Shown here one piece after another: positions 43,260 through 50,062 of a DNA stretch of 64,000 nucleotides. Location: positions 1-64,000 of the forward strand of contig JAHDKT010000042.1 in NCBI GenBank assembly GCA_018436725.1, written 5' to 3'. Origin of the DNA: Synergistaceae bacterium. Lineage in GTDB: Bacteria; Synergistota; Synergistia; Synergistales; Aminobacteriaceae. The position numbers were made by a program, and so were the translations under genes. Positions within the stretch are counted from its first letter, which is position 1. The number at the start of each line of letters is the position of its first letter. Under the pieces are notes generated by a model, which did not search any database, had not been told where the DNA came from, and worked only from the letters and a program-made list of their open reading frames with translations.

Positions 43260-44081
43260 GTGAAATCGCCTGCCGAAATTGCAAAACTGGCATGCATCGT
43301 TTCAAAAGTCAAAGGAAATCTCTCCGTACGTCAAATGATCCTCATGGGAATGCTTGCCGGGGCTTACATCGCCTTTGCCGGATGGCTCATGACCGTCGTC
43401 TCTCACGACATGACGCAGTATTTGGGCAGCGGGTTTACCCGGCTTGCATCCGGAGCAGTATTCAGCACCGGGCTGATCTTTGTCGTAATCAGTGGATCTG
43501 AACTCTTTACAGGGAACTGCATGATGCCATTGGGATATCTAGCGGGCTGCACCCCGATGAAAAAAATACTCCGTAACTGGGGTTGGGTGTATATGGCGAA
43601 CTTCCTTGGCAGTATCCTCATCGCAGCACTTATCTACTTCTCGGGGCTCGCCGACAATGCCGTCGGCGGACGGGCGCTTCAAATAGCTTCGGCAAAAATG
43701 GAACTTCCTTTCAGCCAGGCCTTTTTCCGCGGAGTTCTCTGCAACTGGATCGTTGTGCTCGCTGTGTGGATGGCTATGGCGGCTACTGAAATCGTAGACA
43801 AGATCTGGGCTATTTTCTTCCCGATTATGACATTCATTGCAGCAGGATTTGAGCACTCTATTGCAAATATGTACTATATGGCTCTCGCTATGCTTCTCAA
43901 GGGGACTCCCGCCGCAGTAACAGCTTCGGGTCTTTCCGAAGAGTCTATCGCCAATATCGGCATCGGCGGCTATTTGAGCAACCTTATCCCCGTATCCATA
44001 GGGAACATGGTCGGTGGCGTTCTCTTTGTCGCCGTTTTCTATTATTTCATTTTCAAGGACGGCTTGACGGAAATCGACTGA
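43260..44081 (+). CDS. focA: Formate/nitrite transporter (FocA/NirC family)
   Basis: A 273-residue pentameric channel protein with six membrane helices for formate or related small anions. Family phrases are GAYIAFAGWL, GLIFVVISGSELFTGNC, NWGWVYMANFLGSI, ALGCNWIVVLAVW-like GVLCNWIVVLAVWMA and FIAAGFEHSIANMYYM with its central His. The GTG start has an AGAAGGGA site. It follows the formate dehydrogenase by 95 bases, with no terminator between, and is ended by a strong terminator, so it should move formate to or from that enzyme. Confidence 0.95.
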   Translation: MKSPAEIAKLACIVSKVKGNLSVRQMILMGMLAGAYIAFAGWLMTVVSHDMTQYLGSGFTRLASGAVFSTGLIFVVISGSELFTGNCMMPLGYLAGCTPMKKILRNWGWVYMANFLGSILIAALIYFSGLADNAVGGRALQIASAKMELPFSQAFFRGVLCNWIVVLAVWMAMAATEIVDKIWAIFFPIMTFIAAGFEHSIANMYYMALAMLLKGTPAAVTASGLSEESIANIGIGGYLSNLIPVSIGNMVGGVLFVAVFYYFIFKDGLTEID

Positions 44082-44102
44082 GTATTTCTTTTTTTTCCTC
44101 TC

Positions 44103-44138
44103 AAGGCAATCGCCCGTTTATGGGCGATTGCCTTTTTT
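44103..44138 (+). terminator. Terminator of the hnd-fdh-foc operon
   Basis: A perfect 13-bp stem (44103-44115 with 44122-44134) is followed by T tail through 44138. It ends the formate operon just before the promoter of the structured RNA. Confidence 0.9.
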
Positions 44139-44139
44139 G

Positions 44140-44148
44140 TGATATAAT
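44140..44148 (+). promoter_or_regulatory. Extended -10 promoter of the 6S-like RNA
   Basis: TGATATAAT (44140-44148) is an extended -10 with no -35. Transcription would start near 44155, a few bases before the closing stem of the RNA. Confidence 0.6.
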
Positions 44149-44164
44149 ATGAATCAAGCAAAAA

Positions 44165-44345
44165 GGAGTCCCTGCGGTGCTCGTGATCATGATTTTTGTC
44201 TTGAGCCAACACTCGCGCCTTGCGGGGCCGCCAGTTTGGGCCGGTGGAGGAGTCGCTTCGCGCGATGACGAAACTGAGGTTCAGCAGGCCCCATTGCTAT
44301 AGGAACGGGTCAAGACGTTCATGACACGACATTGCGGGGAAGCTC
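44165..44345 (+). ncRNA. ssrS: 6S RNA-like regulatory RNA
   Basis: 6S RNA imitates an open promoter and binds the housekeeping RNA polymerase. Here a 22-bp closing stem (44169-44192 with 44319-44340) has only two single-base bulges (80 and 86 in the last two digits) and several G-U pairs. GTCTTGA (44198-44204) then pairs with TCAAGAC (44310-44316). A large open bubble follows (about 44208-44223 and 44293-44307), with TATAGG on its 3' side. The distal arm starts with GGGGCC/GGCCCC (44224-44229 with 44287-44292) and CAGTTT/AAACTG. This is the 6S layout. It has its own promoter and terminator. No protein with convincing start or homology is seen in it. Identity rests on fold, not on sequence matching. 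Confidence 0.7.
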
Positions 44346-44349
44346 TGCA

Positions 44350-44385
44350 ACAGGGGACGGGGAAGACCCGCGCCCCTGTCTTTTT
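44350..44385 (+). terminator. Terminator of the 6S-like RNA
   Basis: ACAGGGG (44350-44356) pairs with CCCCTGT (44373-44379), with an inner CGGG/CCCG stem, and is followed by CTTTTT (44380-44385). The HAD gene starts 19 bases later with its own ribosome site, so some read-through may feed it. Confidence 0.75.
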
Positions 44386-44403
44386 ATGAGGAGGTAGTTT
44401 CTC

Positions 44404-45378
44404 GTGCTGCAACAGCGTCGCTCGCACTATTGGAATCCCGCATCCTGCAGAGCTTTCGTACTCGACTGGGACGGTGTACTTGCCGAAACAAAACTGAACT
44501 TCGCCCCTATTCGCGAAAAATATTTTCAAGGACGATTTGTTCCTCTTTTCGAGGCAATTGCTACGCTCCCTCCCTCGCTCGCGGAGTCCCTGAAAAAAGA
44601 CATTTACGATGAAGAAATGGCCGGCGCCGAGGCAGCGGAGCCGGTGAACGGGGCTTTTGAACTCCTGGACTGGCTGCATCGCCATGATATTCCTTGGTGC
44701 GTGGTCTCCAGGAATTGCTCCGACTCCATTCTTCTTGCAGCCGAACGCACCGGACTGCCTCTTCCTCCGATGCTTTTCAGCAGGGATACCCCTCCCGTCA
44801 AACCCGCTCCCGAGGCTTTGTGGCGTGCTGCGCACTCCTTGGATGCGCTCCCTGCCGATTGCGTGATGGTTGGCGATTTTGTCTACGACCTTGTCGGCGC
44901 CAGACGTGCAGGAATGCGGGCGGTTCTTGTTCAGCGCCCTCAGGCGGAGTGGAGACACTGGGCCGACGTTTCTTTCGACAGGCTTACGGATTTTGTTGCC
45001 TTTCTCCAAACTCCCGGGGACCTCATTCCGTGGGAATATCGGCGCCTAGCCTCTCTCGCAGGAGGGGAAAAGCGTCTTGCCACGCTTGCGGGATATGCTG
45101 CATCCATCGCCGCTACCCATGAGGATGTACTTTTACTCTGCCTTGAATATGCCTCGAAAGGTCTTCTCAACTTCCACATCGAAGGCGACTCCATGCTCGC
45201 TCCGATCCAATGGTTCAATCTTCCCGGCCTGTCTCCCGTCTGGTTGGATCAGCCGGTAAAAGAAGTCGTCGCGCACCTGTTAAACACTCGTTTCCCGATT
45301 GCACGTCTCATCGGAGAAACCAAAGGTTTTCTTCTTCTTTCGCAGAATGAAGCATTTCCGGGGGGCGAAGAGAAGTGA
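44404..45378 (+). CDS. HAD-family hydrolase with extra C-terminal domain
   Basis: A 324-residue protein. The N-terminal part is a phosphatase-type HAD fold with D21-W-D23 (LDWDGVLAETK), CVVSRNCS (motif II), VKPAPEALWRAA with the motif III Lys and VMVGDFVYDLVGARRAG (motif IV). The last 130 residues form an unrecognised helical domain (EYRRLASLAGGEKRLATLAGYAA). The GTG start has a GAGGAGGTAG site. The stop overlaps the rarA start (GTGA). The substrate is unknown. Confidence 0.8.
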   Translation: MLQQRRSHYWNPASCRAFVLDWDGVLAETKLNFAPIREKYFQGRFVPLFEAIATLPPSLAESLKKDIYDEEMAGAEAAEPVNGAFELLDWLHRHDIPWCVVSRNCSDSILLAAERTGLPLPPMLFSRDTPPVKPAPEALWRAAHSLDALPADCVMVGDFVYDLVGARRAGMRAVLVQRPQAEWRHWADVSFDRLTDFVAFLQTPGDLIPWEYRRLASLAGGEKRLATLAGYAASIAATHEDVLLLCLEYASKGLLNFHIEGDSMLAPIQWFNLPGLSPVWLDQPVKEVVAHLLNTRFPIARLIGETKGFLLLSQNEAFPGGEEK

Positions 45379-46649
45379 TCCCGCCCCGGCGATGGGAAGC
45401 TCCTCTGGCGGAGAGAATGCGGCCGCGGACTCTTGATGAGTTTCTCGGTCAGGATCACTTGTTGGGGAAAAACGCCCCGCTGCGAAAAAACCTGGAGAAT
45501 TCCACGGTCCCAAGCTGCATTCTCTACGGTCCTCCCGGTGTCGGAAAGACGACGCTTGTCCGTCTCATTGCGGCCAGAACGGAACGAGAGATACTCGAAA
45601 TCAACGCTGTTTCCGCAAAAGTCGCCGAACTCCGAGACCTTGTAAAGGAGGCGGAGAATCTCAAAACGCTCCAATCGGGGAGGAGCGCGATCGCCTTCGT
45701 CGACGAAATCTACCACTTCAACCGAAGCCAACAGAACGCGCTGCTCCCTTCGGTGGAGAAAGGGGATATCATCCTTGTCGGGACGACCACCGAGAATCCG
45801 TGGTTTGAGATCAACAAGACGCTTCTCTCCCGGATGGTCGTCTTTCAGTTGAACCCTCTCGGCGAAAAAGATCTTGTAGCGCTTCTCAACCGGGCTCTAA
45901 CGGATGCGGAAAGAGGACTTGGGCAGCTCTCCCTTCATGCGGAAGAGGACGCCTTGCTCGCTCTCGCAGCGATGGCCGGAGGCGATGCGCGGCAGGCGCT
46001 TACCCGGCTGGAGTTCATCGCTTCCGCAGCGGCGGCTCGGGGCGGCTCGACGCTCACAAAGGAGTTCGTCTTGGAGACCTTGCCTCTTGCGGCGGTGCGC
46101 TACGACAAATCATCCGACGACCACTACGCGGTGATATCGGCGCTTATCAAGAGTATCCGCGGCTCGGATCCCGACGCGGCGATCTATTGGTTGGCACGGC
46201 TGCTCGCCGGGGGCGAGGATCTGCGCTTCATCTGCAGGCGATTGCTCATTTCCGCCGCCGAGGACGTCGGCCTGGCCGATCCGCAGGCGCTCCTCGTGGT
46301 CTCCGCTGCGGCGCAGGCCGTCGAAATGACGGGGATGCCCGAGGCGCGCATTCTTCTCGCGGAAGCAGTTTTGTTTCTTGCCGCCGCTCCGAAGAGCAAC
46401 AGCGCGTATCTAGCCGTGAGCGAAGCGATGAAAGCAATCGAAGGAGGCGACCTCCAAAGCGTCCCCTTCCATCTCCGCCCTGATGGGAACGGCTACGTCT
46501 ATCCGCACGACGACCCCCGGCACTGGGTTCCTCAGCAGTATATGACGGAACAAAGACGTTTTTATTTTCCAGGAGAACTAGGAACGGAAAAAACTGCAGG
46601 GGATCGCTTGAAAAAATTTTGGAGGCGGTTCAGCGCCCCCTCGGAATGA
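45375..46649 (+). CDS. rarA: Replication-associated recombination protein RarA
   Basis: A 424-residue clamp-loader-like AAA+ ATPase that acts at stalled replication forks. Walker A is GPPGVGKTT (52-60), Walker B is AFVDEIYHFN (normally DEIHRF, a small variation), sensor 1 is LVGTTTENPWFEIN and the arginine finger region is NKTLLSRMVVF. The C-terminal tetramerisation part is recognisable (YWLARLLAGGEDLRFICRRLLISAAEDVGLADPQALLV) and ends with the WVPQQYM motif. The GTG start overlaps the HAD gene. Confidence 0.95.
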   Translation: MIPPRRWEAPLAERMRPRTLDEFLGQDHLLGKNAPLRKNLENSTVPSCILYGPPGVGKTTLVRLIAARTEREILEINAVSAKVAELRDLVKEAENLKTLQSGRSAIAFVDEIYHFNRSQQNALLPSVEKGDIILVGTTTENPWFEINKTLLSRMVVFQLNPLGEKDLVALLNRALTDAERGLGQLSLHAEEDALLALAAMAGGDARQALTRLEFIASAAAARGGSTLTKEFVLETLPLAAVRYDKSSDDHYAVISALIKSIRGSDPDAAIYWLARLLAGGEDLRFICRRLLISAAEDVGLADPQALLVVSAAAQAVEMTGMPEARILLAEAVLFLAAAPKSNSAYLAVSEAMKAIEGGDLQSVPFHLRPDGNGYVYPHDDPRHWVPQQYMTEQRRFYFPGELGTEKTAGDRLKKFWRRFSAPSE

Positions 46650-46653
46650 GTCC

Positions 46654-47445
46654 TCAGTAACCCTGCGCGGGAAAGAGGCGATATACCTGCAAACCAACGA
46701 CTTCTCGGATTCCCGCTGATAGATACTGGAAAGAGGAGGAAGAAGGAAGAAATTCCATCGCGTCGACCGGGCCGGCCTCTGAAAGACGGCCCGAAGGGTA
46801 CGGGTGAATGCTGTGTCCGGGAAAAAAGCGCCGGGCGAAGTCGAGAGAACGATGCATATGGTAGGCGGATGTCACCAAAACGATATTCTCGGCTTGAACA
46901 GTGCGCAGAAACGGCGCCGAGAGCTTCATGTTTTCCCATGTTGTCCGCGAATTACCCTCGACAAGCAGCGGCCCGTCGAACTTCAGGTCGCGTGCGGTGC
47001 GCTGAACCATCCGTAGGATTTGCTCCTCTGATGCCCTGCCCGGGTATCCTCCCGCGAACAGGAGGGGGCATCTCAAAGAGTCGGCCGCACGCACTCCGGC
47101 CGCGAAGCGCTGCAGTGTTTCCGCGCTCATATACAGCGCGTCGCCCGATGACCATACACCTCCGGACAATACCATCACTACGCTTTGTCCCCGAGGCGAA
47201 GGAAGATCGAACGAAAAAGATTCCTCGAGCGGCGAAAGAAGAGCCCTGACACTCCAAGGAATAGAGAAGAGATAGAGAGAAAGAGACAGGAACAACAAAA
47301 AAAACGAAGCGCCGAGGCGCCGTGTGCCGACAGGTTCTTTCCTTTTCAGAAAAAAGAGAGCGCCGCTAAAAGTCAAAAAAATAAAGATTCCCGGCGGCGT
47401 GGCCAATGCCCCCAGTGTTTTATATAGAATATATGTCCATGTCAT
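46654..47445 (-). CDS. YdcF/ElyC-type membrane protein (DUF218)
   Basis: A 263-residue membrane protein with two N-terminal helices (about 15-33 and 45-65) and a DUF218 domain: SVVMVLSGGVWSSGDALYMSAETLQRFAAGV, PLLFAGGYPGR, VEGNSRTTWENMKLSAPFL and VTSAYHMHRSLDFARRFFPG. Members such as SanA and ElyC affect the cell envelope in an unknown way. Its start overlaps the GntR gene stop upstream by 4 bases, so the two are translated together. Confidence 0.88.
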   Translation of the reverse strand: MTWTYILYKTLGALATPPGIFIFLTFSGALFFLKRKEPVGTRRLGASFFLLFLSLSLYLFSIPWSVRALLSPLEESFSFDLPSPRGQSVVMVLSGGVWSSGDALYMSAETLQRFAAGVRAADSLRCPLLFAGGYPGRASEEQILRMVQRTARDLKFDGPLLVEGNSRTTWENMKLSAPFLRTVQAENIVLVTSAYHMHRSLDFARRFFPGHSIHPYPSGRLSEAGPVDAMEFLPSSSSFQYLSAGIREVVGLQVYRLFPAQGY

Positions 47446-48146
47446 GGCTGCTCCTCAGTATCCGCGTCGCGTATCGAAGCCCGGTTCTTTAAAAAAGCGA
47501 GAAGGCTCTCCTTGCTTATCGTTATGTGTTTTCGGGTTTCTTCTTTCGCTTTTTCGATGTCGTGCGTCAGAAGCGCGTCGATAATGGCGAGATGCCCCCA
47601 TGTGAAGTTCGTGATGGGGGAGTTTTCAACGGAGAAGGGGCGGCACAGATGAATCAGGTCGGAAATATTGTGCAGCATCAAAGCGAGGAATCTGTTGGTC
47701 ACCGATCGGTAGATCATCGCGTGAAAGGCCTTGTCCTCGCTGACGTACTTTCCCGCGCTTGTTTGGTTCGTCATGGCCGAAAACACATCGCGAAAACGGA
47801 GAAGTTCTTTTTTCTGCTCGCTGGAAAGTTCAAGGGTACATACGTTCGCCACGGCCAGAATCTCCAGTTCGGTCCGTAGTTCGTAGAGGTCCGAAGCGTC
47901 TTTGAGTGTAGGCATGGTCACATAAGCCCCTCTCCTTGGGGTCAGAGTGACAAGACCCGTTTGGGCGAGCTGGCGTATCGCCTCCCTGACAGGGGTTCTT
48001 GAAACCGCCATTCTTTCGGCAAGTTCGATTTCCGAGAGTTTCGACCCGGGCTTGATCGTGCCGTCGACGATCGCTTCCTTTAACTTTTCGTAGACAATCT
48101 GCCGAAGCCCCTGATTCATTGCCGGCGATAATGTGTTGCTTTCCAC
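47442..48146 (-). CDS. GntR-family (FCD) transcriptional regulator
   Basis: A 234-residue regulator. The winged helix-turn-helix is at about 15-75 (YEKLKEAIVDGTIKPGSKLS, MAVSRTPVREAIRQLAQTGLV). The FCD domain follows with the metal-binding pattern D/H in DKAFHAMIYRSVTNRFL, GHLAIIDALLTHD and ARKHI-like TRKHITIS. The GTG start at 48146 is set by a GGGAGG site. A 9-bp inverted repeat surrounds its -10 element, so it probably controls its own expression. The operon partner is the DUF218 membrane protein. Confidence 0.92.
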   Translation of the reverse strand: MESNTLSPAMNQGLRQIVYEKLKEAIVDGTIKPGSKLSEIELAERMAVSRTPVREAIRQLAQTGLVTLTPRRGAYVTMPTLKDASDLYELRTELEILAVANVCTLELSSEQKKELLRFRDVFSAMTNQTSAGKYVSEDKAFHAMIYRSVTNRFLALMLHNISDLIHLCRPFSVENSPITNFTWGHLAIIDALLTHDIEKAKEETRKHITISKESLLAFLKNRASIRDADTEEQP

Positions 48147-48158
48147 AGATAACGACCT

Positions 48159-48194
48159 CCCATGCAGAACAATGTACCCATTATACTGCATGGG
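48159..48194 (-). promoter_or_regulatory. Promoter and likely operator of the GntR gene
   Basis: CCCATGCAG (48159-48167) and CTGCATGGG (48186-48194) form a perfect 9-bp inverted repeat around a minus-strand TATAAT (48185-48180). A dimer bound here would block the promoter; autoregulation is an inference. Confidence 0.5.
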
Positions 48195-48227
48195 AAGTAC
48201 TTTCAAAACCCTGTTTTCTGCTCTGCG

Positions 48228-48770
48228 TCAGACGCAGGTACTCTTTTCTCCTCTGCGTTGCCGTTCGAGATGATCGTACCATAGAGAGAGCGCGTAGATG
48301 ACGTCGGAGAGTCTGTTCACATACTGATACGCATCTTCGGCAAGCTCTCCGGAGCGGAACAGCTTGACCGCGATCCTTTCGGCTCTCCTGGCGACCGTTC
48401 TAGCGACATGGAGCGCGGCTCCGGGAGTGGAGTCGCCCGGACGGACGAAACGGAAGGTTTTCCCCGTTACTTTCCCGACAACTCCGGTGATCTCTTCAAG
48501 CTTGGCAACATCGGGGCATGACAGGCCGGGGTAGAGGGCGATATACCCCATCAAAAGACTCATCTCTTTCTCCAGAAGGCACAGGTATTCTAGGATGTCC
48601 GGATACTCGCACAAGGAACGCGCCATACCGATATGCGCCTGGCACTCGTCAAGAGTACCGTATGTTTCGACCCGGGGATGATCCTTTGGTACCCGCTCTC
48701 CGTTGCCTATACTGGTTTCTCCCTTGTCGCCGCCCTTTGTTGTGATCCAGACGTCGCTCACGCTCGCCAC
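48228..48770 (-). CDS. PduO-type cob(I)alamin adenosyltransferase
   Basis: A 180-residue enzyme that adds the adenosyl group from ATP to cobalamin, making the cofactor for mutases and B12-dependent lyases. The ATP-binding N-terminus is TTKGGDKGETSIGNGERVPKDH and the active-site helix has ARTVARRAERIA (R-x3-R/E) followed by NRLSDVIYALS. The start is uncertain: GTG 48770 is used, and a GTG 9 bases later is possible. It is followed in the same direction by a DUF2703-like gene, 10 bases upstream. Confidence 0.9.
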   Translation of the reverse strand: MASVSDVWITTKGGDKGETSIGNGERVPKDHPRVETYGTLDECQAHIGMARSLCEYPDILEYLCLLEKEMSLLMGYIALYPGLSCPDVAKLEEITGVVGKVTGKTFRFVRPGDSTPGAALHVARTVARRAERIAVKLFRSGELAEDAYQYVNRLSDVIYALSLWYDHLERQRRGEKSTCV

Positions 48771-48780
48771 CCGCTCTTTC

Positions 48781-49251
48781 TCAGTGTTCGCCGCAGCCCG
48801 CGCACGAGGCGCAGTTTCCGCTGCCGCAACTGCTCATAGAGGAGAACACCACACGTATCAGAGCATCGGAGAGAACGCCGGGAGGTAGAGTCTGGAACGA
48901 GGCCCCGTCCGTCTTGATCGTCCGCATCGCAAAGGGGCTGCCATCGGCTAGAGAACATCCCTCGCAGGATTCGAAAGAAATCGCCGCGCTCAGAATCTCC
49001 TCGAGGGGCCGCTCCATTTCGATTCCCAATTCCGGACCGAAGAAAGAAATCGCATTCAGTTTGCCGCAGTTGACCTGTGTGATCTCATGCATTTCCAGGC
49101 TTTGAAGGACCAATTGAATATCAAGGTTGGCAAGTTTCGGCGCAAGGTTCTCCATCATCGATTGAAGGTATGCGGAAGTCTCTTCGCAGGGGATGCACCG
49201 GACGCCGGAATCGGCGGCGGGGGTGAAATGCCGTATAATCAGTTTGCTCAT
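48781..49251 (-). CDS. DUF2703-like cysteine-rich protein
   Basis: A 156-residue protein with a thioredoxin-like look: C19-x2-C22 near the start (VRCIPCEETSAYLQSM), a middle CEGC pair (SFESCEGCSLAD), and a final cysteine cluster CGSGNCASCAGCGEH. This fits the DUF2703 family, whose role is unknown. The clustered cysteines suggest metal binding. Its co-direction with the cobalamin adenosyltransferase hints at a corrinoid or metal connection, which is only an inference. Confidence 0.65.
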   Translation of the reverse strand: MSKLIIRHFTPAADSGVRCIPCEETSAYLQSMMENLAPKLANLDIQLVLQSLEMHEITQVNCGKLNAISFFGPELGIEMERPLEEILSAAISFESCEGCSLADGSPFAMRTIKTDGASFQTLPPGVLSDALIRVVFSSMSSCGSGNCASCAGCGEH

Positions 49252-49287
49252 TGCTGTTCAACCTCCTTGATTTAATGCTCGCTTTAC

Positions 49288-49293
49288 ATTATA
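49288..49293 (-). promoter_or_regulatory. -10 element for the DUF2703/PduO pair
   Basis: The minus strand reads TATAAT at 49293-49288, 37 bases before the start at 49251. No clear -35 is seen. Confidence 0.5.
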
Positions 49294-49394
49294 CACTCGG
49301 AGGGTGTTTCAAGGGAGAGTGTATGGCATCGGAATCATCGGGAGAGAAAAGACATAAAGAAAAAACTATCTCGCACTGAGGGAGCGATGTTCAG

Positions 49395-49718
49395 TTGACG
49401 TATGACGATTTTTGTCAGGTTGCAGAAAAAGTGGTCGAAAGCCTCCCTCCGAAGCTCTTCGAGCAGCTCAACGGAGGAGTAAACATCGTCAGACAAAAGA
49501 AAGAGGACGGGGAGTTCGTCCTTATGGGGGAGTACGTTGAAGACCCGTTGATGGGAAATACGGTCTATCTCTATTACGGTACGTTTGCCGAAGAGCTGAA
49601 GGGGGCACCGAGAGAGGAATGGATCGACGAGATAGAGGAGACGATCCTTCATGAGTTGCGCCATCATGTGGAGTCTCTGGCCGGGGTGGATTACCTTTCT
49701 TTTGAAGAGATGCTTTGA
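49395..49718 (+). CDS. Minimal zinc-metallopeptidase-like protein
   Basis: A 107-residue protein of the small bacterial zincin family, with the zinc motif H86-E-L-R-H90 followed by a further His (HELRHHVESLAG). The upstream strand part (VYLYYGTFAEEL) is also typical of this family. Its natural substrate is unknown. The TTG start (49395) is chosen because GAGGGAG lies about 12 bases upstream and the family begins here; an exact start is not certain. It stands alone. Confidence 0.8.
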   Translation: MTYDDFCQVAEKVVESLPPKLFEQLNGGVNIVRQKKEDGEFVLMGEYVEDPLMGNTVYLYYGTFAEELKGAPREEWIDEIEETILHELRHHVESLAGVDYLSFEEML

Positions 49719-50062
49719 CATTCTTTTCTATGTTTTGCAATTTATTGTCCCTGCTGTCGAGGGGACCAGAATGATGGGACCATATCTATTAAAAACATGG
49801 AAGAATGTTGAAATGTTCGGAGAGTCTTGTGGAGCGAACATATAACATTCGTTATACTGCTCATCTTTTTTTTAATTTATCAACTTAATGCATGAACAAC
49901 TGCCGTATCTATTTCGAGGTGTTTCCCCTTCTCCAAGCTGCCGCCATCGTCTCGGGAAAACAAACGGAAAGTAGTGACAAACGAACTGTGGAAGACTATA
50001 ATCTCATCAAATTGAGTTGAATTTCTTGTTCCGAATTTTTTGTAGAAGGCGAGGCTTTTCTT
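49719..50062 (+). promoter_or_regulatory. Intergenic region with promoter of the hyf-like operon
   Basis: A 344-base AT-rich stretch with no convincing gene. GTGACA (49974-49979) and TATAAT (49997-50002) are exactly 17 bases apart and face the hyf-like genes, 60 bases before the first start. Further upstream, TATAAC and GTTATA form a short inverted repeat near 49844, a possible operator. Confidence 0.5.

Noticed and set aside
44177..44302. A 41-residue reading frame starting GTG with an AAAAAGGAG-like site
   Set aside because: It lies entirely in the structured 6S-like RNA, whose stems explain the sequence. The ribosome-like site is part of the RNA's 5' end and the peptide has no protein-like pattern.
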